From an uncultured Myxococcales bacterium (GTDB taxonomy: Bacteria > Myxococcota_A > Bradymonadia > UBA4248): 41,736 nucleotides of DNA. The stretch spans positions 1 to 41,736 of the forward strand of contig CAMCLY010000008.1 of NCBI GenBank assembly GCA_945875805.1. Reading direction: 5' to 3'. A model generated the notes under the pieces. It did no database searches and had not been told where the DNA came from. It saw only the letters and a program-made list of their open reading frames with translations. This document shows, one piece after another, positions 1-8,430 of this stretch. The translations under genes were made by a program, and so were the position numbers. The first letter of the stretch is position 1, and each line of letters starts with the position of its first letter.

Positions 1-647
1 CAATCAGCCGTTTTGCGATCTCCCGCAGAAACACTCCCGTTTTGCAGGCCGGATCACAGATCATATCATCCGGCCGGGGCTGCATCAGCTCCACCATCAT
101 GCGGATGATATGGCGAGGCGTGCGGAACTGACCGTTGACCCCGGCAGTAGCGATTTTACTGAGGAGGTATTCATAAATGTCGCCCCGGGTGTCGCTGTCG
201 TGTATCTGCGCCATCTGCTCATAGATGCCGTCCAGCGCGGTAACGATCTTATCGAGCATCAACGGCGTGGGAATTTTGAAAATGGCATCGCCCATATACT
301 TGGCGTAGGCGCTGGACTTGTCGCCGTGGAGCGTTTTGATAAACGGGAACACCCATTCCTGCACGGTGGCGTACATTAGGTGCGGGAAAATCGCGAAATA
401 CCGACCACTTCAACGGATTGCCCGGAATGGAGCGATCCCCAATGTTCACCTCGCCGGCAAAGATGCTTTTATGCGACAGGCCCAGCATGGCGCTCTCTTT
501 GGCCCGAAGATTGTCGGTATCGTCCAAGTCGCGAATAAACATCAGGTAGGTCATCTGCTCCACGACATCCAGCGGATTGGTGATGCCGCCCGTCCAGAAA
601 ATCTCCCAAAGGCTGTTGATTTTATTTTTCAGTTCACCTGTAATCAT
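1..647 (-). pseudogene. hsdM: Type I restriction-modification methylase subunit HsdM, 5' part, frameshifted
   Basis: The start at 647 follows an AAAGGG ribosome binding site. The N-terminus (MITGELKNKINSLWEIFW, then NPLDVVEQMTYLMFIRDLDD) is the helical HsdM N-terminal domain. At about 380 the frame breaks: the first frame runs to a stop near 249 with unrelated residues, while the next frame continues the family sequence (ATVQEWVFPFIKTL, then GDIYEYLLSKI, GQFRTPRHIIRMMVELM and the AdoMet motif DPACKTGVFL) to the window edge. One extra base near 380 explains it. Family role: N6-adenine methylation and target recognition together with HsdS. The remaining gene and any hsdS/hsdR lie outside the window. 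The break may be a true mutation or an assembly error. The AdoMet motif has Lys where many HsdM proteins have Gly. Confidence 0.85.
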
Positions 648-914
648 GATTTAGCCCTTTCTGTTTCGGACAATCATTGTCCATATCGTAATCCGTAAAA
701 ACGCAATGCCTGCTCACCCATGCACCCTTATCCGTCGCCGTGGGCGCATAACACAGGCTTCTTTGCCGTCAAGGCAACCGCGACGCCGTATTGAGTCGGC
801 CAAAAACAAAAATTCACCCAAACCCACAAAAAGCCCAGGACAAAAACAAAAAGCCCACCCCCAAACCCACAAAAGGGCTTCACTTTCACAATGCCCCAAG
901 CCTCACCACCTCAT

Positions 915-963
915 GAAATGCGAAAAGGGCGCATGGCGTAGCCATGTGCCCTTTTCGCATTTC
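915..963. repeat. Long palindrome A, GGGCGCATGGC type
   Basis: Arms of 23 bases (915-937 and 941-963) are complementary with a single mismatch around a three-base loop. Directly beside it (964-990) is a G-run/C-run hairpin followed by an A-rich stretch with runs of A. The same pair of structures occurs in the opposite orientation at 34993-35070. The gap 660-1009 between hsdM and the nitroreductase gene holds nothing else I can name. Confidence 0.8.
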
Positions 964-990
964 GGGGGGCGTGGAGGGACTGGTCCCCCC
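964..990. repeat. G-run/C-run hairpin beside palindrome A
   Basis: Six G (964-969) pair with six C (985-990); a second pairing, GGGAC with GTCCC, is possible inside. It is followed by GCACAAAAAAAC on the plus strand. It belongs to the hairpin class also seen near 3446, 8250, 25525, 29214, 32136 and 34997. The T-run needed for an intrinsic terminator lies on the wrong side. Confidence 0.6.
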
Positions 991-1009
991 GCACAAAAAA
1001 ACAAAAACA

Positions 1010-1687
1010 TCAGGGCAAGAGGCCTACGGGCATGAAGAACAGCGGTTTTTCGGCGGGATCGAGTTTGAGGGCTGACACCACGGAGGCAGGAGGTTCGTGA
1101 TACATTCGGATCACGGTGCCAAGGCCTGCGGCTGCACAGTAGAGCGCCGCATTTTCGGACGCCGTTCCGGCGTCGATGCCGCGCAGCAGCGCATAGAATT
1201 CCTGCTTAGACGCATCGTCTTCGGGTTTGGGCGCAAGATTTGACGTAAAAATGAGCTCCATCGGCGCTTCTTTGATCGAACGCAAATCTTCGGACGTACG
1301 GCGCACAAGCTGGTGTCCTTTGAAATCATAAAAATACGTCCCCGACTGGAACGCAACGTAAATCGAGACGCTTTGGAGATTACGCGCCGACGGTGCGGTA
1401 CGTTTGCCGTCCTCTCGATTGATTCCGTTGGCAGACCAAAGCAAATTCGACACATCCTGAATGGACACCATACCCTCGCCATAGGCACGCACGCTGCGGC
1501 GCGACTCCAGGGCTTTGGTCAACGTGACCGCCGTCGGCACTGGCGTCGGCAAGGCAATCGTCTCCCCTTCTGCCACGATTGGCGCCGAGTCTTTGGTGAC
1601 GGGCGCACTCTCGCCTGGACACGTCGACTGGCAAGAAGACAACAAGAGCCCAGACACCGCCAAAAATAATAAATTTTTAAGATGCAT
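1010..1687 (-). CDS. SagB/nitroreductase-family lipoprotein
   Basis: The 225-residue product begins with a lipoprotein signal peptide ending in the lipobox LSSC (Cys19), so it is expected on the periplasmic side of a membrane. The rest matches the FMN-dependent nitroreductase fold of the SagB/ThcOx type: SRRSVRAYGE near residue 62, LLWSANGINREDGKRTAPSA near 83-102 and a conserved C-terminal section (AALYCAAAGLGTVIR, then FFMPVGLLP). Family enzymes oxidise or reduce small substrates with bound FMN; the substrate here cannot be told, and no peptide-cyclisation partners are seen, so a thiazole/oxazole role is unlikely. Start chosen because AGGA lies just upstream and the signal peptide begins there. 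It is followed by the 964-990 hairpin and palindrome A. Confidence 0.85.
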   Translation of the reverse strand: MHLKNLLFLAVSGLLLSSCQSTCPGESAPVTKDSAPIVAEGETIALPTPVPTAVTLTKALESRRSVRAYGEGMVSIQDVSNLLWSANGINREDGKRTAPSARNLQSVSIYVAFQSGTYFYDFKGHQLVRRTSEDLRSIKEAPMELIFTSNLAPKPEDDASKQEFYALLRGIDAGTASENAALYCAAAGLGTVIRMYHEPPASVVSALKLDPAEKPLFFMPVGLLP

Positions 1688-1738
1688 TGAAAAAATCCTG
1701 ATACAAAAAAAGCGGCATTTCTGCCGCTTGGATTCAAA

Positions 1739-1939
1739 CTAACCTGCCTTGCCGGGCAACCATTCGCAATACCCTTCGGTCCATTCGCCCGTATTGGGAT
1801 CCTGTTTGGGGGCCACCCATTGACGATCCACAGCGCATTTGCCCGTTTCGGTCGTACTCGGAGCCCAGGACTTGCATCCCGTCGCCGCAAACGCCATGCC
1901 CACCAACACGAGCATTGCAAGTATGAACTTCTTATTCAT
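1739..1939 (-). CDS. Small lipoprotein, 66 residues
   Basis: The start at 1939 has a strong GGAGG site seven bases upstream; an upstream in-frame ATG at 1996 lacks this and would spoil the signal peptide. Sequence: a hydrophobic signal segment (MNKKFILAMLVLVGMAFAA) followed by TGC as lipobox, then about 45 polar residues containing two further Cys and several Trp (DRQWVAPKQDPNTGEW). No known domain recognised. It lies 51 bases upstream of the nitroreductase lipoprotein in the same orientation, so the two may be co-transcribed. Confidence 0.75.
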   Translation of the reverse strand: MNKKFILAMLVLVGMAFAATGCKSWAPSTTETGKCAVDRQWVAPKQDPNTGEWTEGYCEWLPGKAG

Positions 1940-2078
1940 CTGATTCCTCCATCTGTATGGTGTATCTCGCCAGAACTGGCGACACTTCCTATCCAACGAC
2001 CCAATTCAATCAGGCACAAAAGAGCGCCTCTAGCACGGTTTGCGATATTTTACCACTTTAAGCAAGGCAAAACTTGTC

Positions 2079-3362
2079 TCATCCCTCTCTGCGTCCCAAA
2101 CGACGGGCACTCAACGCGATCCCGACCGGCAGAACGATCAGGCACATCCACCATGAAAGACTCGCCGGCTTGCGAGAAATCTGGCAGTCGCAGTTGGAAA
2201 ATGCCTCCATGCTCCACGTGCCGTCAGAATTTTCTTTACAAAACTGGTCGTAGGCATATTCCCAACGCCCCTGTTGACAGTACAGCGGCAGGGCGCTGGC
2301 GCATTTTTCTGCCTGAGTACAGGAGGCCGACTTGATGCACGATTCGGTTTGACCCTCGGCACTCCACGCTTTGTCGCACTGGTAGAGCAGATACCCCGTC
2401 GTCGGATAACGCGTCACCCTTCCGTCATCATCGATGCCTTCAAAAAAATAAGGCACACACGTCTTGGACGACCCCACATCGGACACCCCCCAAACGACGT
2501 TGGAGAAGGAGGAATCCACCAGCCGAATCGGTTCCATCGAATGGCACTCCCCGCCAAAGCTGAGCGTGGCCTTCCCAATAATAGGACGCAACGTGGATTC
2601 GTCTATCTCTGCCTTCCCGACATAGGTATGGAACTTAAACCACAATACCCCATCGCCATCGACGTAATGACTGCCGGATGTGATGATCTCATGGTGATCG
2701 CCGCCAGATTTGAAATCCTGCACCGACTGTTTTCCTTCGATCCAGCCCACCCCCAGCGAATCATACCCAGAATTCAAAATGTTGCGGCGATGCCCATTGG
2801 CACTCGAAAACTCGCACCCCGTGAGCTCGCCGTCCTCAAAAATCCAGCTTTCAAACGTCGCAAGCGGCGTCGACGCCACCGCGATATTTTCGCCCATGCC
2901 CGTCATGCCGGAAGCAAACATGCCAATCCGATCCCCAAAGCTCGTCCCCTTCTGACCGCACACGGCCGCCCCTTCTTCGCACGCACACGCCGGCCGACCG
3001 TCGCACACCGCGGGAAAATCCTGCGCCACCGTACTTTTCAGGGTACACGGCGAATCGTGCTGCATACATCCCCAAGACGCCCCTTCGGTCGCGCTCACCA
3101 TCGTCGCATGAAACTGCGCCGCACGATAAAGTTCGTCATCCCAATACACAGGCGGCAAAGACAAACCATAACACGACCACTCGGCATCGCAGTGCGCTCC
3201 GCATTCCGACAAGGCTTCCCCAATGTCACACCGCGCCTCGTTGGTCAGCAGATGAATGACGCGCGAAGCCCAGGGAATGTCCTCGCCCTCGCCATACGCC
3301 CAACTTGCCGTAGGAGACAATACGCAAGCGCCCAAGACCACCAATGACCACCATTTCATCAT
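2079..3362 (-). CDS. Secreted CAP-domain (SCP/PR-1-like) protein with MYXO-CTERM-like tail
   Basis: From the start preferred here (GGGGAG just upstream) the protein has 427 residues; an in-frame ATG at 3395 is possible. A signal peptide ends near SPTASWA. The CAP domain fills roughly residues 30-230 and shows the usual order: RVIHLLTNEAR, then VYWDDELYRAAQFHATMV, GENIAVAS with the conserved Glu, and SSANGHRRNILN with the conserved His. It is rich in cysteines, fitting disulphides outside the cytoplasm. The C-terminus has a Cys-x-Cys, a hydrophobic helix (LSWWMCLIVLPVGIAL) and Arg-rich end (ARRLGRREG), the layout of MYXO-CTERM sorting tails. CAP proteins are extracellular with varied roles (lipid binding, protease-like); the exact role here is unknown. 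Confidence 0.85.
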   Translation of the reverse strand: MMKWWSLVVLGACVLSPTASWAYGEGEDIPWASRVIHLLTNEARCDIGEALSECGAHCDAEWSCYGLSLPPVYWDDELYRAAQFHATMVSATEGASWGCMQHDSPCTLKSTVAQDFPAVCDGRPACACEEGAAVCGQKGTSFGDRIGMFASGMTGMGENIAVASTPLATFESWIFEDGELTGCEFSSANGHRRNILNSGYDSLGVGWIEGKQSVQDFKSGGDHHEIITSGSHYVDGDGVLWFKFHTYVGKAEIDESTLRPIIGKATLSFGGECHSMEPIRLVDSSFSNVVWGVSDVGSSKTCVPYFFEGIDDDGRVTRYPTTGYLLYQCDKAWSAEGQTESCIKSASCTQAEKCASALPLYCQQGRWEYAYDQFCKENSDGTWSMEAFSNCDCQISRKPASLSWWMCLIVLPVGIALSARRLGRREG

Positions 3363-3445
3363 CACACTCCCCATTATCAAAAAAACGCCATCCAATTTCC
3401 CGGGAATGATCCCAAACGCCCATTTCGCAATTTTTGCTTTTGTGA

Positions 3446-3496
3446 GGGGGAAGTCTCCCCCTGAGCGGCTATTTCGCTTGCGCTCAATACGCCGCT
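3446..3496. repeat. Palindromic repeat B: G-run hairpin plus CTAT/ATACG unit
   Basis: GGGGG (3446-3450) pairs with CCCCC (3457-3461); next comes AGCGGCTAT (3464-3472) pairing with AATACGCCGCT (3486-3496), leaving one base of the 3' arm unpaired. An alternative pairing TGAGCG with CGCTCA is also possible. A nearly identical copy in the opposite orientation lies at 25489-25540. It sits 32 bases beyond the stop codon of the minus-strand gene ending at 3528. Confidence 0.85.
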
Positions 3497-3527
3497 ACCC
3501 CCTCTTCTGATTGTACGCCATGCCGCT

Positions 3528-4355
3528 CTAGGGACGAGGACGTGAATGTCGACGCCGGTCCTGAGGTCCACGACGACGCGAGTCATTGCCGCGAGAGCGA
3601 TCGCCGCGTCGGTCGCCACGATCCGCGCGTTCACCGCGATCGCGCCGTCCGTCTGCACGACGGCGGTCGTCACGGCGGTCGTCACGGCGGTCGTCATCAG
3701 ACCGCGGCGCGGATCCCATTGGGCAAGCATCGCCGATGTCGCAAAGCGTCACCGCCCAGTGCAGAACGCCGCGCATCGCCGCCACAAAACTCTTCTGATC
3801 GACGACAGAAGCGGCAAACAGGGTCGCGCACGTGCCCAACGCCTCTGGAGTTCCCGACCCCGCGCACGCGGGAATGCCGAGCACGCTCTGCGCTTCGATC
3901 GACAATTCGTTGTCGATGCGACGGCGCCGCGACGATATCGTGTCGATTGCATCAAATCCCCTGCCGCGCGAATCTTTCGCGCTGTAGACGCGATCTTTCA
4001 GGCCCTCGCCGCGATCGTATACGTCGCGTGCCACCACGATACCGCCGCGCGCATGAAAATAATCGAGCACCGATTCGAGTTCGGGACGTTCTCCCAGTTC
4101 GCGCCACGATTCCCCGGCAAACGCCTCATCGATCGACAACGGAAACGCCACGACGCGCCCGGATCGCGTCTCGAGTTCGACCCCCTGAACGACGAGAAAA
4201 TCCGCGCGCCGAGATACGGACTCGTACTCTCGCGCACGCCCCGAAAACTCGCGTTCCACCACGGCAACACCGTCCAGATGCGCATCCCGGGCGAGTGATA
4301 TGAGGGACTCCAGTTCGGAAACAGAATGCGCGGACGTAAAAATATCGATGAGCAT
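3528..4355 (-). CDS. PHP-like domain protein with Arg/Asp-rich low-complexity tail
   Basis: The start at 4355 has AAGGAG eight bases upstream. Residues 1-205 look like a shortened PHP metal-dependent phosphoesterase domain (MLIDIFTSAHSVSELESLI, DGVAVVERE, VVQGVELETRSGRVVAFPL, HARGGIVVARDVYDR), but several expected metal ligands are not obvious: the opening HxH is replaced by DIFTSAH, so activity is doubtful. Residues ~215-275 form a tail made almost only of Arg, Asp and Gly with repeats such as DDRRDDRR. Such tails are typically disordered and bind nucleic acid or other charged partners. It lies upstream of nrdJ in divergent orientation. Function unknown. Confidence 0.7.
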   Translation of the reverse strand: MLIDIFTSAHSVSELESLISLARDAHLDGVAVVEREFSGRAREYESVSRRADFLVVQGVELETRSGRVVAFPLSIDEAFAGESWRELGERPELESVLDYFHARGGIVVARDVYDRGEGLKDRVYSAKDSRGRGFDAIDTISSRRRRIDNELSIEAQSVLGIPACAGSGTPEALGTCATLFAASVVDQKSFVAAMRGVLHWAVTLCDIGDACPMGSAPRSDDDRRDDRRDDRRRADGRRDRGERADRGDRRGDRSRGNDSRRRGPQDRRRHSRPRP

Positions 4356-4652
4356 GTAATCTCCTTAAATTCGATGACAATCGTCTCAAAAGGCGGCCCG
4401 AGTTTCGGGACGATAGAAGCCGGGCTCTCTATCATACTCGCATGTCTTACTGCAAACGGCCCACACATCCCGAAACAAAAAGGCGTGTTCGGTTTGGGCG
4501 GCTTGCACCCTGTAGTCTTTTCGAGTATCACGCCGTCGCCCAAGGCAGACCGGAACCTGGGATGTATCCCCCACACGTTGCAACACGTCTTTGCCAGGAG
4601 ATTCCCAAATCGTTCCCCTTTATAAAAATGATGTCACACAGCGAGAGGCATA
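4356..4652. other. Divergent intergenic region upstream of nrdJ
   Basis: This 297-base stretch separates the PHP-like gene (minus) from nrdJ (plus) and must hold both promoters. I looked for a cobalamin riboswitch (B12 box) and for paired NrdR boxes, which often control ribonucleotide reductase genes, and found no convincing match. The nrdJ start has a modest AGAGGC site. Confidence 0.4.
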
Positions 4653-7600
4653 ATGAAGTTTTCGCGCATATTTACGCAGGGGCTTGGAACCCCGTTGGAC
4701 GGCATTGAGTTTGAAACGCGTACGAGCCAGTTAAAAAACATCGACGGTTCAAAGGGATCCACGGCCATCACCCTGAAAGTCCCGAGTTTCTGGTCACAAA
4801 TGGCCTCCGACATTCTGGCCCAGAAGTATCTCCGCAAGGCAGACGTGCCGGCGGCCACGGTGCGCGTGCCCGAAGCGGACATCCCCGAATGGTTGCAAAA
4901 ATCGATACCGGACGCGCCGATCCTCGCCTCCATGGACGAAGACGCGCGTTTTGGACGCGAGACCGACGCGCGCCAGGTTTTCCACAGAATCGCCGGATGC
5001 TGGGCATACTGGGGCGTCAAGTCCAACACGTTTGACGCCGAACAGGCGCGCATTTTCTATGACGAAATGGTCTATCTGCTGGCGCATCAGATGGCCGCAC
5101 CCAACTCTCCGCAATGGTTCAACACCGGTCTCCACTGGGCCTACGGCATTCAGAGGCCGCAACGCGGCCATTTTCGCGTCAATCCCGACACGAAGCTCTG
5201 CGAGGAAGTCCCCGACCCCTATACGTATCCGCAAGCCCACGCGTGTTTTATCCAGTCCGTCGAAGACGATCTCTGCGGCAAAGACGGCATCATGGATCTC
5301 TGGATCAAGGAAGCGCGTCTCTTTAAGTTTGGGTCGGGCACGGGGTCAAATTTTTCAAAGATCCGCGCGGCAGACGAGCCGCTGTCATGTGGTGGCAAAT
5401 CCTCGGGACTGTTGAGTTTTCTCCAGATTGGGGATGCCGCGGCCGGCGCCATCAAATCGGGAGGCACGACGCGACGGGCGGCCAAGATGGTATGCCTGGA
5501 CGCCGATCACCCCGACATCGAAGCCTTTGTGCGGTGGAAACGCACCGAAGAAGAAAAAGTCGCGGCGCTGGTCGCGGGGTCCCAGATCACCCACCATTGG
5601 ATTGCCCAAATTCAGAACGACGTCCACACGGCGCGGCCATCTCTCAAAGACGACGCCTGGGATCCACGTCAAAACACGACGTTGCGGCGCACCCTGCGAA
5701 AAGCGCTCAAGGCCGGCCTTCCCGAAGCGCTGTTGGCGCGAACGCTTCTGGCCCTCAAGTCGAACACGCCACAACCTGAAATGGCGACGTTTGACGCCTC
5801 GTGGGAAGGCAACGCCTATCAGAGCGTCGGCGGCCAGAACGCCAACAATTCCGTCCGGCTGAATGCCAAGTTCATGGATGCCCTCGAACACGACGGTCTG
5901 TGGTCTCTGACGCGGAGGACCGACGGGACTGTGGCGAGGACGATCAAGGCCGCCGACCTGTGGAATGAGATTGCGTACAATGCTTGGGCATGTGCCGATC
6001 CTGGGCTTCAGTTCGACACGACCATCAACGACTGGCACACATGCCCAAAATCCGGCCCGATTCGCGCCAGCAATCCGTGTTCGGAGTTTATGTTTCTCGA
6101 CGATTCGGCGTGCAATCTGGCGTCGATCAATCTCGTCAAATTTATCCGACCGGACGGATCGTTTGACGTCGAGCGGTTTGAGGCTGCGGTCATCTTGTAC
6201 ACGGTGGCGCTCGACATCACCGTGACCATGGCGCAATACCCGAGTCCACAGATTGCCCGGCAGAGCTTTGATTTCAGGCCGCTGGGGCTTGGTTTTGCCA
6301 ACCTTGGGTCTCTGTTTATGCGCCTGGGCATTGCGTATGATTCCCCCAGGGCGCGCGCCCTGGCGGCCGCCATCTCCAGCATCACCACGGCCTGCTGTTA
6401 CCGCACCAGCGCCGAACTCGCCCGCGAGCTCGGCGCGTTTGACGGTTATGCCCTCAATGCCGACGACATGATGCGCGTCATCAGAAATCATCGCCGTGCG
6501 GCCTATCTCGCGCCTGCGGATACTTACGAGCATCTCAGTGTCGCCCCGGCGCTTCCCGCCGCCGACGCGTTTGACCCCATGTTGCTCAAACGCGCACAGG
6601 CCATGTGGGATGACGCCCTGTCGGCCGGGCAGGAATATGGATTCCGGAACGCGCAGGTCACGTGCATCGCGCCCACCGGTACGATCGGCCTTCTCATGGA
6701 TTGTGACACGACGGGCGTCGAACCGGATTTTGCCCTTGTCAAATTCAAGAAACTCGTCGGCGGCGGATATTTCCGCATCATCAATACGGCCATTGAACCG
6801 GCACTGACCCGGCGCGGGTACAGCCAGGCGCAGATCGACGACATCATCCATTACATCCTTGGGCACGGCACGCTCAAAAATGCCCCGGGCGTCCCGGTGG
6901 AGGCCCTCAAGTTACTCGGGTTTGACACCGCCACTCTGGAGGCCGTCCAGAACGCCATTTCGTCTGCGTTTGACATCCACTTTGCCGTCAGTCCGTACAC
7001 CGTGGGACGCGAGTTCTGCATTTCCAAGTTGCGCATTCCTCAGGAAAAGCTCGACGCGCCGGGGTTTGATCTTCTCACGGCCCTGGGGTTCACCCCTGCG
7101 CAAATCGAGCAGGCCAACCGGTACGCCTTTGGCACCATGACCATCGAGGGGGCTCCGCACCTCAAGCCCGAGGATCTTCCCATCTTTGACTGCGCGAACC
7201 GATGCGGCGAACTGGGCACCCGATACATTCCCGCCATGGCGCACGTCACCATGATGGCCGCCATTCAGCCCATGATTTCGGGGGCCATTTCCAAAACCAT
7301 CAATTTCCCTGGCGATGCCGTCGTGGGGGACATCGAACGGGTTCACAGACAGGCCTACAAACTCGGTCTCAAAGCCATTGCCATTTATCGCGACGGATCC
7401 AAGCTCTCCCAGCCGCTCAACGCCACCAAGACGTTTGATTTCAACGAAATACGAAACGAACCCGATGACGAGCCGGCGACCGTGGCGGACGACAGAGACG
7501 ACAAGAATGCCGCGCCTCACGCCAATCGGCGCAAACTCCCGTCCAGACGAAGCGGCTACACCCAGAAAGCCTCTATCCACCAGAACAACATCTATCTGAG

Positions 7601-8177
7601 GACGGGGGAATACGCCGACGGATCGCTGGGCGAAATTTTTATCGACATGCACAAGGAAGGCGCGGCGTTTAGGAGCCTCATGAACTGTTTTGCCATTGCC
7701 GTCAGTCTTGGGCTCCAGCATGGCGTGCCGCTTGAGGAATACGTCGATGCGTTTGTCTTTACGCGGTTTGAACCCTCCGGACCGGTCTCCGGGCACTCCA
7801 CGATCAAGTTTGCCACGTCCATCATCGACTATATTTTCAGGGAACTCGGCATCACGTATCTGGGCAAGACCGAACTCGTGCACGTCAACCCCGAGGAACT
7901 GCCTCAGGATGAAGAAGAAAACGAGTTCAGCGTCCCGTATCTGCCGGGATTTGAGGGGAGAAGGGCGCCTCACCATCACGCCGAAAGCCGGGCGTCTGGA
8001 GAAGGGATCAGAACGTCACGCCCACCCGTGCAACCCCCAGAACGCAATGCGCAGCAGATTGCGCGGCTCAAAGGGTATGAGGGCGATCCGTGCCCTGAGT
8101 GTGGCAACTTCACGATGTTGAGAAACGGCACTTGCCTTAAATGCGACAGTTGCGGTGCCACAAGCGGATGCAGTTAA
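4653..8177 (+). CDS. nrdJ: Vitamin B12-dependent (class II) ribonucleoside-diphosphate reductase
   Basis: This 1174-residue enzyme reduces ribonucleotides to deoxyribonucleotides using adenosylcobalamin, so it needs no oxygen and no separate small subunit. Visible signs: [13 protein letters not shown] and [20 protein letters not shown] near the N-terminal third, [12 protein letters not shown], the active-site NPCSE at residues 474-478 (Cys476, Glu478), the [20 protein letters not shown] stretch, a C-terminal TSCPD-type domain (from about residue 970), and a zinc-ribbon-like end with CPEC at 1147-1150 followed by CLKCDSCG, which holds the cysteines that reload the active site. Length fits the long NrdJ subgroup. 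It stands alone, with a divergent neighbour upstream and a palindromic element 38 bases after the stop. Confidence 0.97.
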   Translation: MKFSRIFTQGLGTPLDGIEFETRTSQLKNIDGSKGSTAITLKVPSFWSQMASDILAQKYLRKADVPAATVRVPEADIPEWLQKSIPDAPILASMDEDARFGRETDARQVFHRIAGCWAYWGVKSNTFDAEQARIFYDEMVYLLAHQMAAPNSPQWFNTGLHWAYGIQRPQRGHFRVNPDTKLCEEVPDPYTYPQAHACFIQSVEDDLCGKDGIMDLWIKEARLFKFGSGTGSNFSKIRAADEPLSCGGKSSGLLSFLQIGDAAAGAIKSGGTTRRAAKMVCLDADHPDIEAFVRWKRTEEEKVAALVAGSQITHHWIAQIQNDVHTARPSLKDDAWDPRQNTTLRRTLRKALKAGLPEALLARTLLALKSNTPQPEMATFDASWEGNAYQSVGGQNANNSVRLNAKFMDALEHDGLWSLTRRTDGTVARTIKAADLWNEIAYNAWACADPGLQFDTTINDWHTCPKSGPIRASNPCSEFMFLDDSACNLASINLVKFIRPDGSFDVERFEAAVILYTVALDITVTMAQYPSPQIARQSFDFRPLGLGFANLGSLFMRLGIAYDSPRARALAAAISSITTACCYRTSAELARELGAFDGYALNADDMMRVIRNHRRAAYLAPADTYEHLSVAPALPAADAFDPMLLKRAQAMWDDALSAGQEYGFRNAQVTCIAPTGTIGLLMDCDTTGVEPDFALVKFKKLVGGGYFRIINTAIEPALTRRGYSQAQIDDIIHYILGHGTLKNAPGVPVEALKLLGFDTATLEAVQNAISSAFDIHFAVSPYTVGREFCISKLRIPQEKLDAPGFDLLTALGFTPAQIEQANRYAFGTMTIEGAPHLKPEDLPIFDCANRCGELGTRYIPAMAHVTMMAAIQPMISGAISKTINFPGDAVVGDIERVHRQAYKLGLKAIAIYRDGSKLSQPLNATKTFDFNEIRNEPDDEPATVADDRDDKNAAPHANRRKLPSRRSGYTQKASIHQNNIYLRTGEYADGSLGEIFIDMHKEGAAFRSLMNCFAIAVSLGLQHGVPLEEYVDAFVFTRFEPSGPVSGHSTIKFATSIIDYIFRELGITYLGKTELVHVNPEELPQDEEENEFSVPYLPGFEGRRAPHHHAESRASGEGIRTSRPPVQPPERNAQQIARLKGYEGDPCPECGNFTMLRNGTCLKCDSCGATSGCS

Positions 8178-8214
8178 AACGTGCGGTGCGGGTGACGCCG
8201 TCCCGGAGGGGGGC

Positions 8215-8272
8215 GGCGCGTATTTGCCCGGAGGGCAAATAGCGACGTTGGGGGGACACTTCCCCCCCCCCC
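8215..8272. repeat. Palindromic repeat C: GCGTAT/ATAGC unit plus G-run hairpin
   Basis: GGCGCGTATTTGCCC (8215-8229) pairs with GGGCAAATAGCGACG (8233-8247), with one unpaired base at the core. GGGGGG (8250-8255) and a C-run (8262-8272) form the adjoining hairpin, followed by eight A. A nearly identical inverted copy is at 29214-29268. It begins 38 bases after the nrdJ stop. The trailing A-run does not fit a standard intrinsic terminator for nrdJ. Confidence 0.85.
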
Positions 8273-8391
8273 AAAAAAAACACACAAATCTCCACATTTT
8301 TATTGATTCTATGGACAATGCGGGGATGGGATGGCTAGGGTATATAAAGTTACATTGAAGCGTTCTTTATCAAAGAGCGTCTGTGTCTAAC

Positions 8392-8411
8392 GGTAAGGTT
8401 TAGGCCTTACC
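8392..8411 (+). other. Small stem-loop in the leader of the repeat lipoprotein
   Basis: GGTAAGG (8392-8398) and CCTTACC (8405-8411) pair perfectly around a six-base loop. The stem ends 19 bases before the ATG at 8431, just ahead of the GAGG ribosome binding site, so it could influence translation. That role is inference. Confidence 0.4.
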
Positions 8412-8430
8412 CTTGCTGGAGATTGAGGTT

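Noticed and set aside
706..1035. Plus-strand open frame of 109 codons
   Set aside because: It runs through palindrome A and the G-run hairpin, is rich in Arg, Pro and Lys, and has no ribosome binding site or family resemblance.
4356..4652. Cobalamin riboswitch before nrdJ
   Set aside because: Expected for a B12-dependent enzyme, but I could not find a B12 box or the typical core.
5385..6866. Long minus-strand frame opposite nrdJ
   Set aside because: Shadow of a GC-rich gene; composition is dominated by Arg, Gly and Val and nrdJ is certain.
8281..8412. Sigma-70 promoter before the repeat lipoprotein
   Set aside because: TGGACA and TATATA-like words exist but their spacing does not fit.
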